A DNA stretch of 64,000 nt from Nitrospirillum sp034653275 (GTDB taxonomy: Bacteria; Pseudomonadota; Alphaproteobacteria; Azospirillales; Azospirillaceae). This document shows positions 1 to 8,431 of the stretch, in pieces. Position 1 is the first letter of the stretch; the number at the start of each line of letters is the position of its first letter. The notes under the pieces were generated by a model that worked only from the letters and a program-made list of their open reading frames with translations, had not been told where the DNA came from and did not search any database. The position numbers and the translations under genes were made by a program. The stretch is from assembly GCF_034653275.1 (NCBI RefSeq), contig NZ_JAYEES010000001.1, positions 1,364,001-1,428,000 on the forward strand, given 5' to 3'.

Positions 1-146
1 CACAGCAACTCGACATTGGCTGCGGCCAGCGCGGTCAGCAGATCCGGCTTCTCCGCCCCCAGGAGCGACAGGGTGCAGCCGCCGCAACCGCCGGATTGCA
101 GCCACAACAGCCGCAGCGGGCGGGCGGGGTCAGATACCGCGGTCAT
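1..146 (-). CDS. hupU: HupU/HoxB, H2-sensing regulatory hydrogenase small subunit (partial, N-terminus only)
   Basis: Only the first 48 residues lie in the window; the gene runs off the left edge. The ATG is at 146 and overlaps the reconstructed end of hupT (stop 130-132). The start of the protein has the small-subunit signature around residues 14-29, with Cys21 and Cys24 in a GGCGGCT context, the proximal Fe-S cluster ligands. There is no Tat signal peptide before this motif, which is what separates cytoplasmic sensor subunits (HupU/HoxB) from exported HupS. In Rhodobacter and Ralstonia this protein pairs with HupV/HoxC and signals H2 to the HupT/HoxJ kinase. Adjacency to hupT and hoxA supports the call. 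Confidence 0.85.
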   Translation of the reverse strand, partial: MTAVSDPARPLRLLWLQSGGCGGCTLSLLGAEKPDLLTALAAANVELL

Positions 147-1466
147 CGACCGGCACCTTGAGGGTGAAGGTGGCGCCGCCCCCCTCCGCGTCCGCATAAC
201 TCAGGCTTCCCCCAACTTTTCCGCCATGTTGTAACTGACATACAGCCCCAGCCCCGTGCCGCTGCCGATGGGCTTGGTGGTGAAGAAGGGCTCGAAGATC
301 TTGTTCTGGTTTTCCGGCGGCACGCCGGGGCCGTTGTCGCTGACCGTCAGCACGACCCAGCCATCCTGCTGCCCCGCCGCGATCCGGATGAGCGCCCCGT
401 CGCGCCCCTCCACCGCGTCCACCGCGTTCTGCATGAGATTGACCAGAATCTGATGCAGTTGCCCCTTGCGGCCCACGATCTCCACCTGCGGCGGCAGGTC
501 GAGCCGCAGTTCCGGCTTGGTGCGCTGGGCCTTGATCACCCAGTCGATGGCGGTGTGGATCAGGCGCACCAGGTTGAACGCTTCCGGCTCCTCCCGCTGG
601 TTGGAGGAGAAGCGCCGCAGATCCTGCACGATATCGCGCACCCGCTCCGCCCCTTCCAGGGTGCCGTCCACCAGGGGACCGATGTCGGCCAGCACCTTGT
701 CGATGCGCAGGCTGTCACGCAGCGCCGCCAGTTCCGCTGGCGGCTTGCCGGCGTCGATGGCGGCCAGATAACCGGTGATGGCGGCGCCGTAGCGCTTCAG
801 CGCGTACATGTTGCCGAAGACGAAGCTGATGGGATTGTTGAGTTCGTGCGCCACCCCGGCCACTAGCCGGCCCAGCGCCGCCATCTTTTCCGAGGTCAGC
901 AGCTGTTGCTGCGTCTGGCGCAGGCGCTGGTGGGCCTTGTCCAGGTCCCGATAGGCGCGCAGCAGTTCGCCGATGGGCCGGCCGGCCAGCACCATGCCGG
1001 CGTACCGGCCCCGGGCGTCGCGGCGGGGGGCGCCGTTGACGGACACGGCCGCCCGCTGGCCATCCGCGGCCAACAGGTGCCAGCTCTTGTCCTCGATCGG
1101 TTGCCCGTTGGCGAGGCAGGCCCGGATATCGGCATGGTCGGCGGGGTCGAACAGGTCCAGCAGGGGGGCAGCCAACAGGTCGCCCTCCTCCCGTCCCAAG
1201 GCCGTGGTCAGCGCGGCGTTGACCCGCAGCACCGCGCCGGCGGCATCGCAGACGATCAGCACGTCGTTCATGGCCCCCAGGACCGACTGCATGAAGTCGC
1301 GCGCCTGCTGCAGGCGCTGGTTCTGTTCCTCCAGCGCCACTTGCGAGGCCACAAGGTCGCTGTAGACCACATCCATGCGGCGGATGACGTCGATCCATAG
1401 CTGCTCGCCCTCGCCATCCGCGTCGGGCGGCGCGTCGCCGAATGGCAGCGTGTCGTGGCTGCCCAT
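130..1466 (-). CDS. hupT: HupT/HoxJ sensor histidine kinase, C-terminus frameshifted as sequenced
   Basis: A cytoplasmic kinase with a PAS-like region (about 60-165), a DHp domain with the phospho-acceptor His207 in an AHELNNP motif, and a HATPase domain with N, G1 (DNGPGVP) and G2 (GTGLGL) boxes. There are no membrane segments, as expected for the soluble partner of the H2 sensor HupUV. As written the frame stops at 201-203, right after the G2 box. Adding one base to the five-C run at 209-213 (G run on the coding strand) restores a normal kinase tail ending in ATFTLKVPVDDRGI and moves the stop to 130-132, overlapping the hupU start. The restored protein is 445 aa. It lies 3 bp downstream of hoxA. 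In this system the kinase controls HoxA/HupR phosphorylation; that role is taken from the family. Confidence 0.85.
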
Positions 1467-1469
1467 GGC

Positions 1470-2984
1470 TCAGCCCCCCGCCATGCGCTTGGATGCCGCA
1501 GGGGGCGCCAAAGGGTGGACATTCTCCAGCCCATAGCGTTCCAGCTTGGCGCGCAACCCCACGCGCGACAGCCCCAGTTCCCGCGCCGCCTGGCTCTTGT
1601 TCCAGCGGTGGCGGATCAGCGTCTCGCGGATGATGCGCGCCTCCATGGCGCTGACCCGCTCGCGCAGGTCGCCGGCCAGGCCGGCGATATCGGTGAAATC
1701 GTCCTCGCGGGGCCCGGCCCCCTGCGGCTCCGCCCGCAGGATGTGGGGGGACAGCAAATCCGCCTCAAGTCGCCGCCCCTCGGTACCGCGTACCACCAGG
1801 CGCTGCACCTCGTTCTGCAGTTCGCGGACATTGCCAGGCCAGTCGTAGCGGGCCAGACAGTCCAGCGCCTCCGGCGAAATGCCGGGCACACGCTTGCCCA
1901 TCTGCGCCATGGCCCGGTCCAGCAGCGCCCCCACCAGCAGCGGCAGGTCGCCCTTGCGGTCTTTCAGGTCGGGCAAGCGGATGATCATCCCGGCCAGGCG
2001 GTAGAACAGGTCGGCGCGGAAGCGCTTGGCCCGCACCTCCTCCTCCAAATCCTTGTTGGTCGCGGCGATCACCCGCACGTCCACCTTGCGGGTGCGGGAA
2101 CCGCCCAGCGGCCGTATCTCCCCTTCCTGCAGCACGCGCAGCAGCTTGACCTGGAAGGCGGGGGAGACCTCGCCGATCTCATCCAGGAAGACGGTGCCGC
2201 CGTCCGCCCGTTCGAACAGGCCGACATGGTCCTCGATGGCGCCGGTGAACGCGCCCTTCTTATGCCCAAACAGCTCGCTCTCCAGCAGTTCGTCGGGCAA
2301 GGCGCCGCAGTTCTCCACCACGAAAGGCTGGTTCCAGCGCAGGGAACCATAATGCAGGGCGCGCGCCGCCAGCTCCTTGCCCGTGCCGGAGGAACCGAAC
2401 AGCAGGACCGGCACGTCGAAGGGCGCCACCTGGGCCAGGCTGCCGCACACCACATCCATGGGGCTGCCCTTGGCGCGGACGATGCCGTCGTCGAAGCTGT
2501 AGGCGCGGCGCAGCTTCTCCTTCCGCTCCCCCACCACGCGGGACGCGGCGGCCGGCAGCATTTTCATCTCGACCGCCAGCAGCTCGTTCTGCCGCTGCAA
2601 CGTGTAGAGGCGGCAGGCCCCCTTCAGCGTCAACAGCAGGTTCTCGGGGTGCCAGGGTTTGGTGATGTACTGGAAAATGCCCGCCTGGTTGATGCCGTCG
2701 ATGATGTCGTGAGCGTCCGTGTAGCCGGAGATGATCATGCGGACCACATCGGGCCACCGCTCCTTCACCTCCGTCAGGAACTCCACGCCGGTGCGGTCCG
2801 GCATCCGCTGGTCGCACAGCACCACCTGCACCAGATTGTCGGCCAAGCGCCGCTCGGCCTCGACGGTGCTGGCGGCGGTCAGCACGTCGAAATCCTCCTC
2901 CAGGATGCGCCGCAGCGATTCCAGGGAGCGCAGCTCGTCATCGACGATCAGGATGGTGGGCAGATCGGTGGAAGACTCGGCCAT
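1470..2984 (-). CDS. hoxA: HoxA/HupR, NtrC-type sigma-54-dependent activator of hydrogenase genes
   Basis: 504 aa with three domains in order. The receiver domain (1-125) has acidic DD at 15-16 and phospho-acceptor Asp58 in LCDQRMP. The AAA+ domain (about 170-395) has a Walker A GSSGTGKE near 197-204 and the GAFTGA sigma-54 contact loop at 244-249. A Fis-type helix-turn-helix lies near 455-490 (NKSQAARELGLSR). Intact GAFTGA fits the two sigma-54 promoters in front of hupS and hupD, which are the expected targets. It sits between hypE (12 bp upstream) and hupT (3 bp), so it is probably made from the same polycistronic message it activates. The gene is called hoxA or hupR in different species. 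Confidence 0.93.
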   Translation of the reverse strand: MAESSTDLPTILIVDDELRSLESLRRILEEDFDVLTAASTVEAERRLADNLVQVVLCDQRMPDRTGVEFLTEVKERWPDVVRMIISGYTDAHDIIDGINQAGIFQYITKPWHPENLLLTLKGACRLYTLQRQNELLAVEMKMLPAAASRVVGERKEKLRRAYSFDDGIVRAKGSPMDVVCGSLAQVAPFDVPVLLFGSSGTGKELAARALHYGSLRWNQPFVVENCGALPDELLESELFGHKKGAFTGAIEDHVGLFERADGGTVFLDEIGEVSPAFQVKLLRVLQEGEIRPLGGSRTRKVDVRVIAATNKDLEEEVRAKRFRADLFYRLAGMIIRLPDLKDRKGDLPLLVGALLDRAMAQMGKRVPGISPEALDCLARYDWPGNVRELQNEVQRLVVRGTEGRRLEADLLSPHILRAEPQGAGPREDDFTDIAGLAGDLRERVSAMEARIIRETLIRHRWNKSQAARELGLSRVGLRAKLERYGLENVHPLAPPAASKRMAGG

Positions 2985-2996
2985 CGCTCCTCTCCG

Positions 2997-4043
2997 CTAG
3001 CAGATGCGCGGCAGCTGTTCGCCCGACAGCCAATCGACCACGCGCTGGCCGCCGATGGCGGTCGTCATGCGGACGAAACCGGGCCGGTCCACGGTAACAT
3101 GACCGATCCGCGCCGCGTCACGGCCTTCCGCATGGTTGCGCATCACGGCCAGCAGGGTCTCCGCATCCTCCGGCTCGCAGACGCAGACCAGCTTGCCCTC
3201 GTTGGCGACGTTGAGGGGATCGAGGCCCAGCAGTTCGCAGGCCGCCGCCACCTCGGGCCGGACCGGAATGGCCCGCTCATCCAGCAGCATGCCCACGCCG
3301 GCGGCGTTGGTCAGCTCGTTCAGCGTGGCGGAGAGGCCGCCCCGGGTGGGGTCGCGCAGGATAGCGATGCCCGGGACGGCCGCGATCATATCGGCCACCA
3401 TGCGGTGGAGGGCGGTGCTGTCGGACCTGATTTCGGTACCGAATTCCAGGCCCTGGCGCCTGGACAGGATGGCGATGCCATGGTCGCCGATGGGGCCCGA
3501 CAGCAGGATGGCCTGTCCCGGGCGCAGGCGGCGCGGGCTGATGTCGACGGCCGAAGGCACCACGCCGACACCGCTGGTGGTGATGAAGACGCCGTCGCCC
3601 TTGCCACGCTCCACCACCTTGGTGTCGCCGGTCGCCACGGGCACGCCGGCATCGCGGGACGCCCGCCCCATGCTGGCGGCGATGCGGTCGAGGTCCGCCA
3701 GCGCAAAGCCTTCCTCGATGATGAAGGCGGCGGTCAGCGCCACCGGGCGGGCGCCGGCCATGGCCAGATCGTTCAGCGTGCCGTGCACGGCCAGCGATCC
3801 GATGTCGCCGCCGGGGAAGAACAAGGGGGAGATGACGTGGGCGTCGGTCGTCACGGCGATACGGCCGGAACCCAGGTCCAGGCAGGTGGCGTCATGCCCC
3901 TGGTCCAGCAGGGGGTTGGCCAGGTGGCGCAGGAAGATATCGCGGATCAGGCGCGCCATGGCCCGGCCGCCACCGCCGTGGCTCATGTCCACGGTTCCGG
4001 AAAGGTCAGGGGCACCGGAAAGATCGGGGGATGGGGTGGTCAT
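2997..4043 (-). CDS. hypE: HypE, carbamoyl dehydratase for hydrogenase CN ligand synthesis
   Basis: 348 aa, PurM/AIR-synthase-like fold, ending in PRIC. The C-terminal Cys receives the carbamoyl group and is dehydrated with ATP to the thiocyanate that supplies the cyanide ligands of the NiFe site. The start is placed at the ATG at 4043 (MTTPSPDLS), which overlaps the hypD stop by 4 bp; a longer reading upstream lies inside hypD and has no family similarity. Residues 21-28 (SHGGGGRA) are the typical N-terminal glycine-rich segment. The partner carbamoyltransferase HypF is not in this window. Confidence 0.96.
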   Translation of the reverse strand: MTTPSPDLSGAPDLSGTVDMSHGGGGRAMARLIRDIFLRHLANPLLDQGHDATCLDLGSGRIAVTTDAHVISPLFFPGGDIGSLAVHGTLNDLAMAGARPVALTAAFIIEEGFALADLDRIAASMGRASRDAGVPVATGDTKVVERGKGDGVFITTSGVGVVPSAVDISPRRLRPGQAILLSGPIGDHGIAILSRRQGLEFGTEIRSDSTALHRMVADMIAAVPGIAILRDPTRGGLSATLNELTNAAGVGMLLDERAIPVRPEVAAACELLGLDPLNVANEGKLVCVCEPEDAETLLAVMRNHAEGRDAARIGHVTVDRPGFVRMTTAIGGQRVVDWLSGEQLPRIC

Positions 4044-5182
4044 TCGGCCGCCATCTCCGCCAGGGTTTCCAGCCGCCGGTAGGTCCAATAGGCGGCGCAC
4101 GCCCCTTCGGAGGAGACCATGCAGGCGCCCATGGGCGTTTCCGGCGTGCAGGCCTTGCCGAACAGCTTGCAGTCCTTCGGCTTTTTCACGCCGCGCAGGA
4201 TGGCCGGGCATTCGCAGGACTTGGTCTCGCGGCTCTGCTTTTCGCTGAGGGTGAAGCGCTTCTCGGCGTCGAAGGCGGCATACTCCGCCCGGATGGCCAG
4301 CGCGCTGTCCGGCACGCTGCCCAGGCCGCGCCATTCGAAGCTGGGCCGCAGCTCAAAGATACGGGCCACCAGTTCCTGCGCCTTGGCATTGCCGTCCCGC
4401 GTCACCACCCGGGTGTATTGGTTCTCGACCGCCACGCGGCCCTGGTTCACCTGGTGGATCAGCATCAGGACCGACTGCATCACGTCCAGCGGCTCAAAGC
4501 CCGCGATGACCACCGGCTTGGCATAGCGGGCGGCCAGGAACTCATAGGGCCGGGAGCCGATGACGGCGCTGACGTGCGACGGGCCGAGGAAGCCATCCAG
4601 GCGGGCTGCCTGGCTGGGGTCGATCTCCGGCGCCTCCAGGATGTGGCGGATGGCCGGCGGGGTCAGCACGTGGTTGCAGAAGACGGAAAAGTTGGCGATG
4701 CCCTCCGCCTGGGCCTGGGCGATGGCCACCGCGCTGGGCGGGGTCGTGGTCTCGAACCCGATCCCCAGGAACACCACCTCGCGCCCCGGATTGGCCCGGG
4801 CGATGTCCAGCGCGTCTAGCGTCGAATAGACCATGCGGATGTCGGCACCGTCAGCCTTGGCCTTCAGCAGCGACCGGCGCCCGGTGCCCGGCACGCGCAG
4901 CATGTCGCCGTAGCTGCATAGGATGACGCGGTGCCGCTCCGCCAACTCGATGGCGTCGTCCAGGCGGCGGGCCGGCAGGATGCAGACGGGGCAGCCGGGG
5001 CCGTGAACGAAGCGCACGTTGGCCGGCACCAAGTCCTGCACGCCATAGCGGAAGATGGCGTGGGTGTGCCCGCCGCAAAATTCCATGAAGTTGTAATCGC
5101 GCGCCGGGTCAGCCGCCGCGGCGATGGCGGTGGCCAGGGTGCGCGCCAGGTCGCGGTCGCGGAATTCGTCGACGTATTTCAT
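4040..5182 (-). CDS. hypD: HypD, scaffold for Fe(CN)2CO assembly
   Basis: 380 aa, full length for the family. Conserved motifs seen: CGGHTH at 36-41 and GPGCPVC with Cys64 and Cys67, which bind the iron being loaded, plus a Cys-rich C-terminal segment (SCECPAILRG ... DCKLFGKAC) for the [4Fe-4S] cluster. It works with HypC as the platform on which HypE delivers cyanide. Overlaps of 4 bp with both hypC upstream and hypE downstream indicate translational coupling. Confidence 0.97.
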   Translation of the reverse strand: MKYVDEFRDRDLARTLATAIAAAADPARDYNFMEFCGGHTHAIFRYGVQDLVPANVRFVHGPGCPVCILPARRLDDAIELAERHRVILCSYGDMLRVPGTGRRSLLKAKADGADIRMVYSTLDALDIARANPGREVVFLGIGFETTTPPSAVAIAQAQAEGIANFSVFCNHVLTPPAIRHILEAPEIDPSQAARLDGFLGPSHVSAVIGSRPYEFLAARYAKPVVIAGFEPLDVMQSVLMLIHQVNQGRVAVENQYTRVVTRDGNAKAQELVARIFELRPSFEWRGLGSVPDSALAIRAEYAAFDAEKRFTLSEKQSRETKSCECPAILRGVKKPKDCKLFGKACTPETPMGACMVSSEGACAAYWTYRRLETLAEMAAE

Positions 5183-5451
5183 GCCCCCACCCCCGCGCCT
5201 TCCGGCCGCCCCGCCATGTCAGCCACCTCGGCCTGCAGCAGCCCCGCCTCGGCCATCATGGCCAGGGTGCGCCGCGCCTCTTCCTCACTGACGCGGTGCA
5301 GGGCGTAGCCGACGTGCAGCAGCACGTAGTCACCGACCGCGACTTCCTCCAACAGGGCGACGGAGACCTGCTTGGCGACGCCGCCGACCGAGACGCTCGC
5401 CATCGCGCCGTCATGCAACGCCGTCACCAGCGCGGGTATGGCCAGGCACAT
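5179..5451 (-). CDS. hypC: HypC, hydrogenase maturation chaperone
   Basis: 90 aa, starting MCLAIP. Cys2 is exposed after Met removal and binds the Fe fragment passed from HypD to the large subunit. The start is fixed by this motif and by the 11-bp gap after hypB (stop at 5463). A second member of the family, hupF, lies at 9738-10070. Together they provide the two HypC-type chaperones common in uptake hydrogenase clusters. Confidence 0.95.
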   Translation of the reverse strand: MCLAIPALVTALHDGAMASVSVGGVAKQVSVALLEEVAVGDYVLLHVGYALHRVSEEEARRTLAMMAEAGLLQAEVADMAGRPEGAGVGA

Positions 5452-5462
5452 GATCCCGCCCC

Positions 5463-6368
5463 CTATTCCGCCGCCTGCGATGGCCGGCCGGACAGCGCCA
5501 TCAGGCGGGCGCCCCGGATCCAGTCCAGCCAGGCCGCCATGCCTTCGCCCGTGCGGGCCGAAACCTGCAGCAGGCGCACCCGGTGATTGACCTTGCGCGC
5601 GTTGGCCATGGCCTGGTCCACGTCGAAGTCGAGATGGGGCAGCAGGTCCGTCTTGTTGATCAGCACCAGATCGGCGACAGCGAACATATCGGGGTATTTC
5701 AGGGGCTTGTCCTCCCCCTCCGTCACCGACAGGATCGCCACCTTGTGCGCCTCCCCCAGGTCGAAGGCCGCCGGGCAGACCAGGTTGCCGACATTCTCGA
5801 TGAACAGCACGGAGGCGTCGGACGGGTTCAGGTGATCCACGGCATGGCCCACCATGTGCCCGTCCAGGTGACAGCCCTTGCCGGTGTTGATCTGGATGGC
5901 GGGGGCGCCCGTGGCCCGGATGCGATCGGCATCGGCGCTGGTCTGCTGGTCCCCCTCGATGACCGCGCAGGGAAACTCGCCCGCCAGCAGGGCCAGGGTA
6001 CGGCACAGCAGCGTGGTCTTGCCCGACCCGGGGCTGGACACCAGGTTCAGCGCCAGGATGCCGGCCTTGGCGAACCGCGCGCGGTTGGCGGCGGCATAGC
6101 CATTGTTCTTGCCCAGGATGTCGGCCTCCAACTGGATCAGGCGCGCCTGGCTCATGCCCGGAACGGCCGTGCCCGCGGGCCCGGCACCATAGTCCAGCGC
6201 CCCATCCGGGCCATGATGGTGATCATGGTGATGGCGGGCGTGGCCATGGTCGTGGTGATGGTCATGCCCATGATCATGGTCGTGCCCGTGATCATGGTGG
6301 TGATCATGTCCATGAGGATCGGCCTCGATCTTGACCTGGCCCTCGCCGCATCCACAGACCGTGCACAT
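5463..6368 (-). CDS. hypB: HypB, nickel-storing GTPase for hydrogenase maturation
   Basis: 301 aa. The N-terminus MCTVCGC is the high-affinity nickel site. Residues 19-52 are histidine-rich (21 His in 34 residues), a nickel-storage region. The GTPase domain follows with P-loop SSPGSGKTT, EGDQQT, the metal-binding GKGCHLD and the switch region IENVGNLVC. It inserts Ni(II) together with HypA. The ATG at 6368 is chosen because it gives the MCTVCGC motif; it overlaps the hypA stop by one base. Confidence 0.96.
   Translation of the reverse strand: MCTVCGCGEGQVKIEADPHGHDHHHDHGHDHDHGHDHHHDHGHARHHHDHHHGPDGALDYGAGPAGTAVPGMSQARLIQLEADILGKNNGYAAANRARFAKAGILALNLVSSPGSGKTTLLCRTLALLAGEFPCAVIEGDQQTSADADRIRATGAPAIQINTGKGCHLDGHMVGHAVDHLNPSDASVLFIENVGNLVCPAAFDLGEAHKVAILSVTEGEDKPLKYPDMFAVADLVLINKTDLLPHLDFDVDQAMANARKVNHRVRLLQVSARTGEGMAAWLDWIRGARLMALSGRPSQAAE
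6213..6314 (-). repeat. Low-complexity His/Asp-coding tract inside hypB
   Basis: The DNA is a degenerate array of CATGATCATGG-like units on the plus strand, encoding alternating His, Asp and Gly residues. It is explained by protein composition (nickel storage) and not by a nucleic-acid repeat function. Repeat number could vary between strains. Confidence 0.8.
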
Positions 6369-6709
6369 CACGTCACCTCCAGTTCGCGTATCTTCATTTC
6401 CTCCCCGCCCGTCACCTGCACCTGGTGCGAGCCGCAGCGGGGACAAGGGTCATAGCGCCGGCCGATGGACACGGTCATGGCGCAGGGCAGGCACCAGGCG
6501 GCACCAGCCGTCTCGACGATCTCCAGCCGGGCGTCGGCGGCCACGCTGCCGCGCATGACGACATCGAAGCCGAAGCGCAACGCCTCCACCTCCACGCCGG
6601 ACAAGGCACCGATTTCCAGGCACACCCGGTCCACCCGGCTGAAGCGCTGAGTGCGGGCCTGTTCCTCGATCAGGAGGCGGATGTTCTCGCAGATGGCCAT
6701 CTCGTGCAT
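6368..6709 (-). CDS. hypA: HypA, nickel metallochaperone
   Basis: 113 aa starting MHEMAICENI. His2 and neighbouring residues form the Ni site, and two CxxC pairs (CLPC and CPRC, about 75-95) form the structural zinc site. The start at 6709 is fixed by the family-typical MHE N-terminus; upstream reading is inside hupK. It overlaps the hupK stop by one base and hypB by one base. It works with HypB to deliver nickel to the HupL precursor. Confidence 0.95.
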   Translation of the reverse strand: MHEMAICENIRLLIEEQARTQRFSRVDRVCLEIGALSGVEVEALRFGFDVVMRGSVAADARLEIVETAGAAWCLPCAMTVSIGRRYDPCPRCGSHQVQVTGGEEMKIRELEVT

Positions 6710-7671
6710 CAGGCCACCTCGACCGCATAGTCGACGCAAGGATCCAGCGCCAGCATCATCACCTCCGCCCCCCGCGCGCGGTCGGCGGTGGGCCAGGCGC
6801 ACAGCCCCTGGACCTGCCGTTCGGCCCACCCACCCGGCGCGAAGACGCGGTCCGTGGGCGACAGGATACGATAGCGCTCCACCCGCCCGGCCACCACGCC
6901 GACCTCATGGACCAGGGTGCCCCGGGCGCAGGGCACCGACGCCATTCCCAAGCCCGGCCCCGTGGACAGACCGCGAAAAAGGGCGGTGTCACCCGTGCGC
7001 AACGCATTCAGGCGCGCCGGCACACGGCAAAGATCGATGAGCCGGGCGACGTGGTACGCGATGAGCGACCCGGCAGGCAGGGCACGGGCCAACAGGGGGT
7101 GACCCGCATGACGCGCCGCCAGCGAACCCGGATCGACGGCCCCCAGCGACGTCAGCATAGCCGCGTCGAACAGGGTGGCGATGAAGCGGGCCGCCACCGT
7201 GCGCCCTGCGCCCGCCCAGCGGGCCAATTCGCCCGTGGACGTCATGGCCAACCATCTTTCCGGGCACAAACCGGTCACCGCGTCCGTGATCAGCTCAGCG
7301 GGATCGTCCGTGGCGGACAGCGCCACGAAGGCGCGCGCACGGGGCAGGTCCGGCGCCTCCCCCAGCAGGCGGGCCCAATCCAGGCTGATGCGCAGGCCGT
7401 GCTCCCGCACCACCTCCGTCCAGGTCTTGATTTCACGTTCCGCCAGGGTTTCCGGCGCGGCCTCCAGGCCCAGGGCCGCCTCCACCGCCAACTCCGCCGC
7501 ATGCCCCTGGGCATGGGCGCACACGGCGAACAGCGTCCGGACCACGGCCGGGACCCGCTTCGCCGGCACGGCCGCCAACAGGCCGGTGATGTCCCCGCGC
7601 GGCGTGTAGCTCAGGGTGACCGCATCCCCGGTCTCCCCGGGTAACCGCAAAAGGATGGCAGGCCGGGTCAT
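6709..7671 (-). CDS. hupK: HupK/HoxV, large-subunit-like assembly scaffold
   Basis: 320 aa. It resembles a shortened hydrogenase large subunit: the C-terminus keeps a DPCVDY remnant of the active-site motif, but the N-terminal RxCGxC motif is absent. HupK/HoxV is thought to hold the Fe(CN)2CO unit before transfer to HupL, mainly in systems made under aerobic conditions. The start at 7671 overlaps the hupJ stop by 4 bp. Assignment rests on the C-terminal motif and the conserved position between hupJ and hypA. Confidence 0.85.
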   Translation of the reverse strand: MTRPAILLRLPGETGDAVTLSYTPRGDITGLLAAVPAKRVPAVVRTLFAVCAHAQGHAAELAVEAALGLEAAPETLAEREIKTWTEVVREHGLRISLDWARLLGEAPDLPRARAFVALSATDDPAELITDAVTGLCPERWLAMTSTGELARWAGAGRTVAARFIATLFDAAMLTSLGAVDPGSLAARHAGHPLLARALPAGSLIAYHVARLIDLCRVPARLNALRTGDTALFRGLSTGPGLGMASVPCARGTLVHEVGVVAGRVERYRILSPTDRVFAPGGWAERQVQGLCAWPTADRARGAEVMMLALDPCVDYAVEVA

Positions 7672-8210
7672 GGCCCCATCCCTTCACCCAGGCGGAACAG
7701 CGCCCGACGGCTGAGCGGCGGGGACGGTTCGGGCCTGGCCGGCGGCGGGGCGGAAGGGTTCCCCGCCCAGATCATGGCCATGCCGTCATCGCCGGGGTCA
7801 TCACCTGTCCCCGCCTCGGGCATCGCCATGATCTCCATGAGGGCGGCGTCGGCCGTCGCGATCGCCGTCTCCTGGTCCACGAAGTCGAACATGGGGGAGA
7901 ACAAGGAACAGCTCCAATACCCGCCCAGTTCGTCCTCGCGCCCCCAGATGGCCTCATAGCTGCCGGACGGCAACGCCAGGGCCGCCTTCTCCCCCACCCG
8001 CCGGGGCGCTTCGTCCGCCACGGGCACCAGCAGCAGGTTCATGAACCAGGGGGTCACCAGCACGCCCACCCAATGCCCGCAATGGCGATGCAGCCCCCGC
8101 AAGGCCACTGACAGCGCGGGGTTCATGACCGGCACGCCGGCCATGCGCGTCACCGCGATGCGGGCGAAGGCGGCCTCGATGCGGGTGGAGAGGGCGAGCG
8201 CGTCGGTCAT
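7668..8210 (-). CDS. hupJ: HupJ/HybE-family hydrogenase assembly chaperone
   Basis: 180 aa. Features of the HybE/HupJ family are seen: the N-terminal amphipathic helix, MAGVPVMNPAL, VTPWFMNLLLVP, and LPSGSYEF-like and YWSCSLFSPM segments. The acidic, Pro-rich tail after about 135 is poorly conserved. Family members act as chaperones of the small or large subunit during Tat export and assembly. It overlaps hupI and hupK by 4 bp each. Confidence 0.9.
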   Translation of the reverse strand: MTDALALSTRIEAAFARIAVTRMAGVPVMNPALSVALRGLHRHCGHWVGVLVTPWFMNLLLVPVADEAPRRVGEKAALALPSGSYEAIWGREDELGGYWSCSLFSPMFDFVDQETAIATADAALMEIMAMPEAGTGDDPGDDGMAMIWAGNPSAPPPARPEPSPPLSRRALFRLGEGMGP

Positions 8211-8431
8211 TCGTCAGCAATCACCATGAAGCCGGCCTTGGCGCTGTCGCACTCGGGACAGGTCCAATGCTCCGGCAGATCCGCGAAGGCGGTGCCCGGC
8301 GGCACCTGCCAATAGGTGTCGCCCACCGCCGGGTCATAGACATGCCAACAAATCTTGCACTCCAGCTTCGTCTGGGGGCCGATCTTGCTGACGTCGCCCC
8401 CGAACGATCCGGCGAAGAAATGATCCGTCAC
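8207..8431 (-). CDS. hupI: HupI, rubredoxin of the hydrogenase operon
   Basis: 74 aa with two CxxC iron ligands pairs, CKIC and CPEC, separated by the typical WHVYDPAVGD and PEHW core. The start is a GTG at 8431 that overlaps the hupH stop as GTGA; there is no in-frame ATG in a sensible place. HupI/HoxR-type rubredoxins are associated with hydrogenases that must be assembled or repaired in the presence of oxygen, consistent with the oxygen-tolerant signature of HupS here. Confidence 0.93.
   Translation of the reverse strand: MTDHFFAGSFGGDVSKIGPQTKLECKICWHVYDPAVGDTYWQVPPGTAFADLPEHWTCPECDSAKAGFMVIADE

Noticed and set aside
1455..4082. A long plus-strand frame of 875 codons opposite hoxA and hypE
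   Set aside because: It mirrors the codon structure of well-supported minus-strand genes in GC-rich DNA, has no motif and no ribosome site. Similar antisense frames opposite the MFS gene (18116-20152), hyuB (29258-31165) and hyuA (31459-33474) were rejected for the same reason.
6213..6314. CATGATCATGG-like array as a CRISPR or regulatory repeat
   Set aside because: Units are irregular, without spacers, and code for the His-rich nickel region of HypB.
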